This document shows positions 17,720 through 26,680 of a DNA stretch of 64,000 nt, in pieces; position 1 is the first letter of the stretch; each line of letters opens with the position of its first letter. A model generated the notes under the pieces. It saw nothing but the letters and a program-made list of their open reading frames with translations. It did no database searches and was not told where the DNA came from. The translations under genes were made by a program, and so were the position numbers. The DNA is from Catenovulum adriaticum (lineage in GTDB: Bacteria > Pseudomonadota > Gammaproteobacteria > Enterobacterales > Alteromonadaceae). Location of the stretch: the NCBI RefSeq assembly GCF_026725475.1, contig NZ_CP109966.1, forward strand, positions 124,001-188,000. Direction: 5' to 3'.

Positions 17720-19891
17720 ATGACGACAATTAAACAATTATTATTGATATATATATTTTTTTTCTTTCCGTCTAGTCTCGCCAGCATAATCAGTGGCGAA
17801 GATGGTTATCGGTTGTGGTTGAAATATGATCGATTAAATCAACAATCAATCACTTTTACCAACTACGTGCCATTCGCGCAGTCTTGGTATGTTGGTGGTC
17901 ATTCTGCAACCTCAAAAGCGATTTCAGATGAATTGGAATATGCGTTTAATGGGTTGTTTGGAAAATCACACCGTGTAGTGCAGCAAAACGCTAAGCTAGT
18001 TATTGTGTACGGTGCAGATGCCACGACATTGTATCCACAACATGCTCGACAGCTTTCGCGTTTAAATGATGAAGGTTATTTAATTAAAATTGTTGGCCAG
18101 GGTCAAAAACAAAAAGTATTAGTGTTAGCTAATACAGATATTGGAGCTTTGTATGGTAGTTATGCTTTACTTCGTAAAATTCAAACGGGTACAAATAAAG
18201 CAGCTTTAAATCTAGAATCGCAACCACAAACAGATATTCGAGTTTTAAATCACTGGGACAACCCCAACCGACACGTAGAGCGTGGTTATTCTGGTCAATC
18301 CATTTGGAATTGGCACAAGCTCCCTACATACATTGATCAACGTTATATCGACTACGCACGTGCGAATGCGTCAATCGGTATCAATGGCACTGTGTTAAAC
18401 AACGTAAATGCCAATGCGATTATGCTGCGTCCAGATTACTTAAAAAAAGTTAAGGCTCTGGCAGATACATTTCGACCGTACGGCGTAAAGGTCTATTTAT
18501 CAGTAAAATTTAGCTCACCACAGCTGCTGGGTGGTTTAGATACATCCGATCCCGTTAAAACAAAAGTTCAACAGTGGTGGAAAGACAAAGTTGCGGAGAT
18601 TTACCAAGAAATTCCTGATTTTGGTGGTTTTTTAGTTAAAGCTAATTCAGAAGGTCAACCTGGACCTGGCGACTATGGCCGTACACATGCTGAAGGTGCA
18701 AATATGCTTGCAGACGCGCTTAAACCTTATGGTGGTATCGTTATGTGGCGTGCTTTTGTTTATGCAAATGAGAAAAACGAAGAGCGTTCCAAGCAGGCTT
18801 ATTCTGAGTTTAAACCGCTAGACGGTCAATTTCGTGACAATGTGTTAGTTCAAGTTAAAAATGGCCCTATCGACTTTCAACCTAGAGAGCCATACAGCCC
18901 GCTATTCGGTGCCACCCCTAACACACCGATGATGATGGAATTTCAAATCACTATGGAGTACCTAGGTTTTAGTACACACTTTGTTTATCTGGGGCCTATG
19001 TACGAAGAAGTTTTAAAAACCGACACTTATGCTAAAGGTCAGGGGTCAACCGTTGGTAAAGTTGTCAGTGGGGGTGTTTTTCCATACAAGTACACGGGTA
19101 TGGCTGGCGTTTCAAACATAGGCATGGATAGAAACTGGACGGGCCACATTATTTTACAATCTAACTGGTTTGTATTTGGCCGTATGGCTTGGCAACCTGA
19201 TGTTTCAGCAGAAGAAGTGGCTCAGGATTGGGTTAAGATGACGCTGAGCAACAATCAAAAAGTTGTTGATTCTGTTACAAAGCTGATGATGTCTTCACAT
19301 GAAACAACGGTTAATTATATGACGCCGCTGGGTTTACATCACATCATGGGTACAGGTCATCACTATGGGCCTGCTCCTTGGGTAGATAATCTTGGTCGAG
19401 CAGACTGGACACCTGTTTATTACCACCGCGCAACCAAAGATGGTATTGGTTTTAACCGATCTCCATCTGGCGTTAATTCTGTGGCGCAATACCTCTCTCC
19501 GTATAGAGAGTTATTGTCAAATCCAGACACGACACCTGAAAAGTTTTTATTGTGGTTCCATCACTTACCTTGGGATTACAAAATCAAATCGAGCGGCCGC
19601 TCACTTTGGGATGAGTTAGCCCACAGATATTATCTCGGTGTTGAGCAAGTTGCGAATATTGGTGAACAGTGGAACGCACTTGAAGGGCTGATAGCTGAAT
19701 CCCAGTTCCGTCAAGTTCAGATGTCTAATCTAATTCACTTGCAAGAGGCCAAATGGTGGCGCGATGCATGTATGCTTTATTTCCAGTCTTTATCAGGCAA
19801 ACCTATTCCTGACGACTTAGCGAAACCACAGCATGATCTTAAATATTATCAATCTCTTACGTTTCCGTATGCACCGGGGCAAGGGCATTAG
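17720..19891 (+). CDS. GH67 alpha-glucuronidase
   Basis: 723 residues with an N-terminal signal (MTTIKQLLLIYIFFFFPSSLA). Family blocks: LNHWDNPNRHVERGYSGQSIW, GFLVKANSEGQPGP with the acid Glu311, QVKNGPIDFQPREP with Asp385, and FQITMEYLGFSTH with Glu413. The last two have the 28-residue spacing of the catalytic pair in Cellvibrio GlcA67A. GH67 removes 4-O-methylglucuronic acid from the non-reducing end of short xylo-oligosaccharides. Family members are often intracellular or membrane-associated, but this one seems exported. An in-frame ATG at 17699 lacks a ribosome site; the ATG at 17720 follows GGAAC. It heads a six-gene operon and is followed after 1 bp by the GH43 gene. Confidence 0.94.
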   Translation: MTTIKQLLLIYIFFFFPSSLASIISGEDGYRLWLKYDRLNQQSITFTNYVPFAQSWYVGGHSATSKAISDELEYAFNGLFGKSHRVVQQNAKLVIVYGADATTLYPQHARQLSRLNDEGYLIKIVGQGQKQKVLVLANTDIGALYGSYALLRKIQTGTNKAALNLESQPQTDIRVLNHWDNPNRHVERGYSGQSIWNWHKLPTYIDQRYIDYARANASIGINGTVLNNVNANAIMLRPDYLKKVKALADTFRPYGVKVYLSVKFSSPQLLGGLDTSDPVKTKVQQWWKDKVAEIYQEIPDFGGFLVKANSEGQPGPGDYGRTHAEGANMLADALKPYGGIVMWRAFVYANEKNEERSKQAYSEFKPLDGQFRDNVLVQVKNGPIDFQPREPYSPLFGATPNTPMMMEFQITMEYLGFSTHFVYLGPMYEEVLKTDTYAKGQGSTVGKVVSGGVFPYKYTGMAGVSNIGMDRNWTGHIILQSNWFVFGRMAWQPDVSAEEVAQDWVKMTLSNNQKVVDSVTKLMMSSHETTVNYMTPLGLHHIMGTGHHYGPAPWVDNLGRADWTPVYYHRATKDGIGFNRSPSGVNSVAQYLSPYRELLSNPDTTPEKFLLWFHHLPWDYKIKSSGRSLWDELAHRYYLGVEQVANIGEQWNALEGLIAESQFRQVQMSNLIHLQEAKWWRDACMLYFQSLSGKPIPDDLAKPQHDLKYYQSLTFPYAPGQGH

Positions 19892-19892
19892 T

Positions 19893-21638
19893 ATGCAGTT
19901 AAAATTAAATATTAAACAAATTGTAACTGTCGCGTCCATTACAGCTGCCGCACTCATTATATCGAGCTGTTATAACGCCAAGGTAGAAAATCCATCACAA
20001 GGTTCAAGCGTGTCAAAAGAAAAAATAACTGAACAACCACAAGGTTTGATTCAATTTGAATATTTCGAATATCAGGGTAAAGATCCGGTATATAAGCAAC
20101 CATTGTCGCCATCGCAATATTTTAACCCTATTATTTCAGGTTTTTACCCTGACCCAAGCATTACAAGACGAGGCAACGACTTTTATATCGTTACCTCGTC
20201 TTTTGCCTATTTACCGGGACTACCCATTTTCCATAGTCAAGACTTGATCAATTGGCAATTAATCGGACACGGGTTAACCAGCCAAAACGCAATAGACTTT
20301 TCTAACATTCAAGTTTCTGACGGTATTTACGCGCCGACGATCAGATATCATAACGGTTTGTTTTACATTATTTCAACTGCGGTACATGCAGGTGGTAATT
20401 TTATTATTACAGCAAAAGATCCAGCTGGTCCTTGGTCAAAACCAAACTGGTTACCTGAAGTGGGTGGCATAGACCCAGATATATTTTTTGATGACGACGG
20501 CAGAGTTTATATCACTCATAATGATGCGCCGCCGAGTGAACCTTTATATGATGGACATCGAGCAATTTGGATTTGGGAATACGACCTTTCCGAGCAAAAA
20601 GTAATTGCCGATTCTAAACGGTTGTTGGTTGATGGTGGCGTGGATATCCGTAAAAAGCCGATTTGGATCGAGGGACCTCATATATACAAAATAAATGATT
20701 GGTATTATTTATTGTGTGCAGAAGGCGGCACTGCAAAAGATCATTCGGAAGTCGTATTTAGAACTAAAAATTTATCAGAACCGTTTGTTCCTTACAAAAA
20801 AAATCCTATTCTCACCCAACGCGATTTAAACCCAAACCGTGAAAATCCTATTACAACAGCCGGTCATGCAGATCTGGTTCAGCTTGATAATGGTCAATGG
20901 TGGGCTGTATTTTTAGCAACGCGGGCATATGAACAATATCTATTTAATACTGGCCGTGAAACTTTTTTATTGCCAGTAACCTGGCAGGATGATTGGCCGA
21001 TAATATTACCTGCAGGTCAACAAATCCCCTACATTGCGGACAGCCCACTTGGGATGCCAAGATTTGAAACTAGACAGCCGGTTTCAGGCAACTTTATTTG
21101 GCGAGACGACTTTAACAACAACGAACTTAAACCAGGTTGGACGTGGTTGAGAGATTACCTCCCTGCAAGGGCAAAAATTAACCACGGGTCCCTAGAGTTA
21201 AGTTCAAATAAAGAGCATTTAACACATGGCATTGCAAGTTTTATCGGCAAGCGCCAACAACATCAGACTTTCACCGCGAGTACTAAGTTAAAGCTACCCT
21301 CTCAGGTTGGTATTTCGGCGGGCATGGTCGCTTTTCAAAACGAAAAATTTAATTATTACTTTGCTGTTAAAAAAGCACATAACGGCTATCAGGTATTTGT
21401 AGAACAGTCTGTAAATGGTGTACTTTCGACATTGGCCGTCTCTGAAGTATTATCATTGACTGACGGTGATCCAATCACTTTCTTTATTGATGGCAAAATA
21501 AATACGCTGGATTTGTATTTTGAAGTTTCAGGGCGTCAAGTCACATTTCTAAAAAATGTCGATGCCACTGTTTTGAGCACGGAGAAAGCTGGCGGATTTG
21601 TGGGTGCAATGATCGGGTTACATAGCCGAATAGAATAA
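19893..21638 (+). CDS. GH43 beta-xylosidase/alpha-arabinofuranosidase lipoprotein
   Basis: 581 residues, lipoprotein signal with IISSC (Cys near 27). The five-bladed propeller shows the three catalytic blocks: GFYPDPSITRRGNDFYIV (Asp base), GGIDPDIFFDDDG (pKa-modulating Asp) and WIEGPHIYKINDWYYL (Glu acid). Residues ~400-581 form the C-terminal beta-sandwich seen in two-domain GH43 xylosidases (FIWRDDFNNNELKPGW). It should release xylose and/or arabinose from xylo-oligosaccharides. An upstream in-frame ATG (19833) lies inside GH67; the ATG at 19893 has AAGGG at proper spacing, begins a perfect lipoprotein signal and is preferred. Confidence 0.92.
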   Translation: MQLKLNIKQIVTVASITAAALIISSCYNAKVENPSQGSSVSKEKITEQPQGLIQFEYFEYQGKDPVYKQPLSPSQYFNPIISGFYPDPSITRRGNDFYIVTSSFAYLPGLPIFHSQDLINWQLIGHGLTSQNAIDFSNIQVSDGIYAPTIRYHNGLFYIISTAVHAGGNFIITAKDPAGPWSKPNWLPEVGGIDPDIFFDDDGRVYITHNDAPPSEPLYDGHRAIWIWEYDLSEQKVIADSKRLLVDGGVDIRKKPIWIEGPHIYKINDWYYLLCAEGGTAKDHSEVVFRTKNLSEPFVPYKKNPILTQRDLNPNRENPITTAGHADLVQLDNGQWWAVFLATRAYEQYLFNTGRETFLLPVTWQDDWPIILPAGQQIPYIADSPLGMPRFETRQPVSGNFIWRDDFNNNELKPGWTWLRDYLPARAKINHGSLELSSNKEHLTHGIASFIGKRQQHQTFTASTKLKLPSQVGISAGMVAFQNEKFNYYFAVKKAHNGYQVFVEQSVNGVLSTLAVSEVLSLTDGDPITFFIDGKINTLDLYFEVSGRQVTFLKNVDATVLSTEKAGGFVGAMIGLHSRIE

Positions 21639-21651
21639 GTGAGTTTTTATA

Positions 21652-22617
21652 GTGGTTAAACTAATTTTAATATTTATTTTGTGCGTGATTAACGCGAACT
21701 TAGCATGGGCTAAAAGTCAACTTAATGTTATTACTTCATTAAGCAGTCATGACCCTATGTATAAAGGGTTAGAACGTTTTAAGCTTTTAGTTGAATCTAA
21801 AACTGACCAGCAAGTAGAAATACGGCTATTTGTTGGTTCACAGCTTGGTAACGATGAAGACATTTTAGAGCAAGCAATGGCTGGAACTAATGTGGCTGTT
21901 TTGGTTGATGGCGGTCGTCTATCTACTTATCAACGAGAAATAGGTATCTTGGGGGCACCTTATTTATTGCAAAATATGTCGCAGTTAGACAAATTGGTTG
22001 AATCTAAATTATTTCAATCATGGGCGGAGAAATTACAGAACAAAAATCACCTAAAAGTGCTGGCTTTTAACTGGTGGCAGGGCAGTAGACACCTGTTGAC
22101 AAACAAAGCAATTGACCAGCCTGAAGATTTAGCTGGCGTGCGAATGCGCACGGTGGGCGCCCCCATTTGGATTGAGTCTATCAAAGCAATGGGGGCTACA
22201 CCCACACCACTTAGTTTTACCGAGGTTTATAGTGGTTTGCAGCAAAAAGTGTTAGATGCAGCAGAGGCTCAGTACGATGCCATTTATGGTGCTCGCTTAT
22301 ATGAAGTGACCAGCCATATAACCAAAACAAGTCATATTCAGCTTATTTCTGGTTTAGTCACCAGTGCTGGTTGGTTCGACTCACTCACCCCTCAACAACA
22401 GTCAATCATAACAGAAAGCGCTGCTATAGCAGGGCGATTTGCGACCCATATTGTGCAGTCAAATGAAAGTCAGATAGAGCAAGAATTACGGCAGCAAGGT
22501 TTAACCATCAATAAAATTGATCTTGCACCTTTTGTCGAAGCAACAACATCAGTATATGAGACTTTGGGTTATTCAGAATTGCGCGAGCAAGTTTATGAGG
22601 TGTTAAGAGATGAATAA
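21652..22617 (+). CDS. TRAP transporter solute-binding subunit DctP-like
   Basis: 321 residues starting at GTG with signal peptide VKLILIFILCVINANLAWA. TRAP/DctP fold: a conserved NWWQGSRHLLTNKAI strand, LAGVRMRTVGAPIW with the carboxylate-binding Arg, GATPTPLSFTEVYSGLQQKVLDAAEAQYDAI, and a C-terminal helix. It delivers its ligand to DctQ/DctM. With alpha-glucuronidases upstream and mannonate dehydratase downstream, (methyl)glucuronate or a related uronate is the likely ligand (inference). It overlaps the DctQ gene by 8 bp. Confidence 0.93.
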   Translation: MVKLILIFILCVINANLAWAKSQLNVITSLSSHDPMYKGLERFKLLVESKTDQQVEIRLFVGSQLGNDEDILEQAMAGTNVAVLVDGGRLSTYQREIGILGAPYLLQNMSQLDKLVESKLFQSWAEKLQNKNHLKVLAFNWWQGSRHLLTNKAIDQPEDLAGVRMRTVGAPIWIESIKAMGATPTPLSFTEVYSGLQQKVLDAAEAQYDAIYGARLYEVTSHITKTSHIQLISGLVTSAGWFDSLTPQQQSIITESAAIAGRFATHIVQSNESQIEQELRQQGLTINKIDLAPFVEATTSVYETLGYSELREQVYEVLRDE

Positions 22618-23083
22618 ACTTTTTAATCGAATAGACAACGTGGAAAAAATTATTTGTGGCTTATTTTTAGTCGCGATTGTTTTATTGGTGTTTCTTGCGG
22701 CGTTAATGCGCTCTTTTTCTTTACCGATTATTTGGTCGGTTGATGTGGCGCAACTGCTATTTGCTTGGTTAAGTATGATTGGTGCCAACTTAGCACTTAG
22801 ACATTCAAATCATGCAACGGTCGATATTGTTTTCAAGCGGTTTTCGCCCAGTTTGCAACACGTCCTTCGACTCGTATTTAACGTTATTGCATTAGTGATA
22901 TTAATCACCTTGTTTATTTTTGGTATTGAGCTGTCTCTGCTAAATCCGGATAGAACCTTGGGCAGTACGGAGATTCCTTACGCATGGGTAACAGCAGCAA
23001 TTCCAGTTGGCGCCCTGCTAATGATGATTACGATCGTTAGGCAAAGTTGTCAGTTAGTTAAGCAAGGTAGTGGAGATTTATAG
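22610..23083 (+). CDS. TRAP transporter small membrane subunit DctQ-like
   Basis: 157 residues with four hydrophobic segments (about 14-36, 47-66, 86-107 and 123-146) and the DctQ pattern SVDVAQLLFAWLSMIGANLALRHSNHATVDI. Its length is usual for the family. It overlaps DctP by 8 bp and DctM by 1 bp, so the three subunits are translationally coupled. It forms the inner-membrane complex with DctM. Confidence 0.93.
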   Translation: MNKLFNRIDNVEKIICGLFLVAIVLLVFLAALMRSFSLPIIWSVDVAQLLFAWLSMIGANLALRHSNHATVDIVFKRFSPSLQHVLRLVFNVIALVILITLFIFGIELSLLNPDRTLGSTEIPYAWVTAAIPVGALLMMITIVRQSCQLVKQGSGDL

Positions 23084-24363
23084 TGTTGTATTTAATTCTT
23101 TTTTTAGCCCTGTTACTGATTGGTATGCCGCTAGCTTTTAGTTTGTTAGCCGTGGGTTTATCTTATTTTGCGCTGGCCGAACATATTCCTGTTGTAGTGG
23201 CCGTGCAGCGTATGGTGGCGTCAAGTCAAAGCTTTCCATTATTAGCCGTGCCTTTCTTTATATTAGCTGGGCACATCATGAATATTTCAGGCATCACACA
23301 TAGACTGATTCAATTTGCAAATTTGCTCGTTGCATGGATAGCCGGCGGCTTAGCACATGTAACTATCGTATTAAGCGCACTGATGGGCGGCGTATCGGGT
23401 TCTGCAATCGCTGATGCCGCAATGCAGGCACGTATTTTAGGCAAACCGATGGAAGAATCGGGTCTCCCTAAAGGCTTCAGCGCGGCCGCAATCTGCGTAA
23501 GTGCATTAATTACCGCATGTATACCGCCGAGTATCGGTTTGATTTTGTATGGCTACGTTGGCAATGTTTCAATCGGAAAGTTGTTTTTAGCCGGTATTGT
23601 ACCGGGTGTATTACTAATGTTTACTTTGATGTTGGTGGTATACCTAACCGCCAAATTTAAATTTAAACAAAGTCAACAAAGCCTCGCTAAATTACCAAAA
23701 TTGGCAGAAGTATTAAGCTCTGCTAAAGACTGTATTTGGGCATTGCTTTTTCCGGTTATTTTAATAGTCACAATACGCTTTGGTATTTTTACCCCTTCGG
23801 AGGCCGGCGCATTTGCTGTGGTATATGCCTGTGTTATTGGTCGTTTTGTTTACAAAGAATTAAGCTTTAAATCTTTAATGACTTCAGTTTATGAGAGTGT
23901 TGATGATATTGGCATGGTAATGCTGATCATTCTATCTTCAGGTGTTATTGGCTATCTAATCGCCTATGAGCAATTGCCGGTCAGTATGGCGCAAGGTATT
24001 CAGGATATCAGCCAAAACCCAGCAATTGTTTTATTAATATGCTTGGTCTTTTTACTTTTTGTCGGCATGTTGATGGAAGGTACAGTGACAGTGTTATTGC
24101 TGACGCCCATTTTAGTTCCCGTTATTCAGTCGGTTGGAATTGATCCGGTTCATTTTGGCGTATTGATGATGATAGTTGTCACGTTTGGCGGTACCACACC
24201 TCCTGTTGGAGTAGCTATGTATACTGTGTGCAACATCATGAAATGCCCGCTTGAAACCTTCTTAAAAGATGCAGCACCGTTTTATTTGGCTGTCATTGTT
24301 TTAGTTGTCTTACTAGCAATGTTCCCATCGCTGGTTATGTTTTTACCTGATAACTTATTTTAG
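23083..24363 (+). CDS. TRAP transporter large permease subunit DctM-like
   Basis: 426 residues, a hydrophobic DctM-family protein with about 12 membrane segments. Signatures: PFFILAGHIMNISGI, HVTIVLSALMGGVSGSAIADAAM, ITACIPPSIGLILYGY and GGTTPPVGVAMYTVCNI. GTG start overlapping the DctQ stop by one base. It drives sodium-coupled uptake of the solute given by DctP. Complete and apparently functional. Confidence 0.94.
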   Translation: MLYLILFLALLLIGMPLAFSLLAVGLSYFALAEHIPVVVAVQRMVASSQSFPLLAVPFFILAGHIMNISGITHRLIQFANLLVAWIAGGLAHVTIVLSALMGGVSGSAIADAAMQARILGKPMEESGLPKGFSAAAICVSALITACIPPSIGLILYGYVGNVSIGKLFLAGIVPGVLLMFTLMLVVYLTAKFKFKQSQQSLAKLPKLAEVLSSAKDCIWALLFPVILIVTIRFGIFTPSEAGAFAVVYACVIGRFVYKELSFKSLMTSVYESVDDIGMVMLIILSSGVIGYLIAYEQLPVSMAQGIQDISQNPAIVLLICLVFLLFVGMLMEGTVTVLLLTPILVPVIQSVGIDPVHFGVLMMIVVTFGGTTPPVGVAMYTVCNIMKCPLETFLKDAAPFYLAVIVLVVLLAMFPSLVMFLPDNLF

Positions 24364-24381
24364 TAGTTTGGAGAGATTATT

Positions 24382-25590
24382 ATGAAAATCACCGAAGCAC
24401 GCGTGATTGTTTGTTCACCTGGACGCAACTTTGTCACACTAAAAATTGTCACCGATCAAGGCGTATACGGAATTGGCGATGCAACGCTTAATGGGCGTGA
24501 AAAGTCAGTTGTTAGCTTTTTAGAAGACTATGTTATTCCAGCATTAATTGGAAAAGATCCGCGACGCATAGAAGATATATGGCAGTATTTATACCGAGGT
24601 GTTTATTGGCGTAGAGGTCCGATTGGTATGACCGCAATCGCAGCCGTTGACATGGCCTTGTGGGACATTAAAGCCAAAATGGCTAATATGCCATTATATC
24701 AACTGTTGGGTGGGCGTAGCCGAGATAAAATAATGGTTTATACGCATGCAAATGGTTTAGAGATATCGGACACGGTAGAAGCTGTTGGTAAAGCGATTGA
24801 GCAAGGTTATAAAGCGGTACGAGTTCAATCGGGCATTCCGGGTGTTGCCAGCACTTATGGGGTAGCAAAAAAAGGCGAAAAATATGAACCAGCGGATTCA
24901 GATTTACCCAAAGAAACCGTTTGGTCGACTGAAAAGTATTTAAATTTTGTACCAAAGTTATTTGAAGCAATTCGAAACCAATATGGTGATGACGTTCATT
25001 TATTACATGATGTCCATCATAGGTTAACCCCAATTGAAGCAGCTCGATTAGGCAAATCGTTAGAACCTTATAACCTTTTCTGGATGGAAGATGCAGTAGC
25101 AGCTGAAAACCAAGAAGGCTTTAAACTGGTTCGCCAACATACAACGACCCCAATTGCGGTGGGTGAAGTATTCAACTCAATTCACGATTGCCGAGAACTC
25201 ATTCAAAATCAATTAATTGACTATATTCGCGCCACATTAGTCCATGCTGGCGGTATTACTCAAGTTCGCAGGATAGCAGACTTAGCCAGCCTGTATCATG
25301 TTAGAACCGGTTTCCATGGTGCGACTGATTTATCACCGATCACCATGGGGACAGCTTTACATTTTGATTACTGGGTTCCGAATTTTGGTATTCAAGAGCA
25401 TATGCCACATTCAGAGTTAATGGAATCAGTCTTTACGCGTTCATATGAATTTAAAGATGGCTTTTTTACACCTGGTGAAACCATAGGTCATGGTGTCGAT
25501 ATAGATGAAGCCGAAGCTAAAAAGCATCCATATAAACGCGCTTGTTTGCCAGTTAACCGCCTTGAAGACGGCACACTTTGGAACTGGTAG
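24382..25590 (+). CDS. manD: D-mannonate dehydratase (enolase superfamily, ManD)
   Basis: 402 residues, a member of the mannonate dehydratase/RspA subgroup. Residue numbers coincide with the characterised Novosphingobium ManD: magnesium ligands Asp210, Glu236 and Glu262, plus Arg147, Tyr159 and His212 of the active site. It dehydrates D-mannonate to 2-keto-3-deoxygluconate, the third step of glucuronate breakdown after isomerase and mannonate reductase. Those two enzymes are not in this window. It lies 18 bp behind DctM with GGAGAG as ribosome site and closes the operon, as a terminator follows. Some RspA-like paralogues have low activity, but the full active-site set argues for real ManD. 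Confidence 0.93.
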   Translation: MKITEARVIVCSPGRNFVTLKIVTDQGVYGIGDATLNGREKSVVSFLEDYVIPALIGKDPRRIEDIWQYLYRGVYWRRGPIGMTAIAAVDMALWDIKAKMANMPLYQLLGGRSRDKIMVYTHANGLEISDTVEAVGKAIEQGYKAVRVQSGIPGVASTYGVAKKGEKYEPADSDLPKETVWSTEKYLNFVPKLFEAIRNQYGDDVHLLHDVHHRLTPIEAARLGKSLEPYNLFWMEDAVAAENQEGFKLVRQHTTTPIAVGEVFNSIHDCRELIQNQLIDYIRATLVHAGGITQVRRIADLASLYHVRTGFHGATDLSPITMGTALHFDYWVPNFGIQEHMPHSELMESVFTRSYEFKDGFFTPGETIGHGVDIDEAEAKKHPYKRACLPVNRLEDGTLWNW

Positions 25591-25619
25591 ACACTGAATC
25601 AAACCGTATCCTAAATAAT

Positions 25620-25651
25620 GCGACTCGCTAGGCTCTATGAGTCGCTTGTTT
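25620..25651 (+). terminator. Terminator after mannonate dehydratase
   Basis: GCGACTC (25620-25626) and GAGTCGC (25639-25645) form a 7-bp stem followed by TTGTTT. It lies 29 bp after the stop codon and closes the GH67-GH43-TRAP-ManD operon. Confidence 0.75.
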
Positions 25652-25819
25652 CAATAATATGGAGTCAAAAATGGCTCCACGCTTTACCACTACACACATA
25701 AGATCTTGTATAGGCTCGAGATCTTGTCTACCCGAAATTGATCAGACTCCAAGCTATAAATTATTAATTTTAGCGTTCAGCACATCCTGCGAGCTGCAGG
25801 ATTACGCTATTCCTGACGT

Positions 25820-26657
25820 TGTAATGGTCAACTTTTCCTGTAGAAATTCTAAGCGGCATTTTTCATTTCAATATACTTTTGGTGTGGCGTCATATAACCA
25901 AGGGCTGAATGCCTTCTTTTGTAATTATAAAACGCAATGTATTTTTCAACTTCACACACAACAGATTCATGGTTAATAAAACTAATATTATTTAATCGTT
26001 CAGTTTTTAAACTTCTAAAAAACCTTTCCATTACAGCATTGTCCAAACAATTTCCGCGTCTGCTCATACTTTGGGTTATCTTTAACGTTTTGAGCCTTTT
26101 TCTGAACGCGCCAGCAGAATATTGCACCCCTTGATCCGAGTGAAATATCAATTTAGATGTATCGGGTTGTTGGCGTTGAACTGCATCATTTAATGCAGCT
26201 TTTGTTAACTGGGCATCAGGGCTAGTCGATAATGCATAACCAACAATTTCCTTAGTGGCTAAATCAAGCACACAAGCCAAGTAACTCCAACCTCTATGAT
26301 GCCTTATATACGTTATATCACCGACATAATGCGTGTTATAAGTTTCAGGCACAAATTTACGCTTAATTAAATTTGGTGCATATTTATGCTCTGTGCCTGA
26401 GGTTGGATAATGGTGTCGTGTTTTGGGTCTTATTGCCTTTAATCTTTGATTTCTCATGACTTTAGATATTTTGTATAAGCCAACATGACACCCAATACCG
26501 CGTAACTCAGCTTGTATTCGTCGTCAACTATAAGCTTGGCGTATTCTAATTTTTGCTTTGCGCTAACTGTAACTTTTGTTTTTCTGGTCATTTTTATACC
26601 TTTAAGATTTTGCTAATTGTAAGCTATAAATCTCTACAGTTGTATTAGACCATTACA
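25820..26657 (-). mobile_element. IS3-family element with internal deletion
   Basis: The ends are the imperfect inverted repeats TGTAATGGTC (25820) and GACCATTACA (26648-26657), with a second shared block CTGTAGA about 16 bp inside each. The 838-bp element is too short for an IS3 (1.2-1.5 kb): orfA is joined to the middle of orfB. No clear target duplication is seen. A second, truncated copy of nearly identical sequence lies at 58192-58657. Confidence 0.85.
25849..26591 (-). pseudogene. IS3 transposase, orfA'-orfB' deletion fusion
   Basis: From 26591 downward the start of orfA reads MTRKTKVTVSAKQKLEYAKLIVD. The frame then switches near 26520 into orfB in the middle of its N-terminal part (RRIQAELRGIGCHVGLYKISKV). 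Downstream a ~200-residue open frame (25849-26457) retains the integrase core with the DDE residues: VGDITYI, IFHSDQGVQYS and DNAVMERFF. The end of orfA and start of orfB are missing, so no active transposase can be made from this copy. Confidence 0.85.
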
Positions 26658-26680
26658 TTTATGAGTGACCTAATTTAATT

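Noticed and set aside
25785..25803. ATCCTGC-GAGCT-GCAGGAT hairpin as a second terminator or attC
   Set aside because: It is short, has no T-run, and lacks the CTAAC/GTTAG arms; it lies outside the IS ends and no function could be supported.
25659..25976. 105-codon frame after the mannonate dehydratase terminator
   Set aside because: It runs from intergenic DNA across the IS3 end into antisense of the transposase; no domain or codon-use support.
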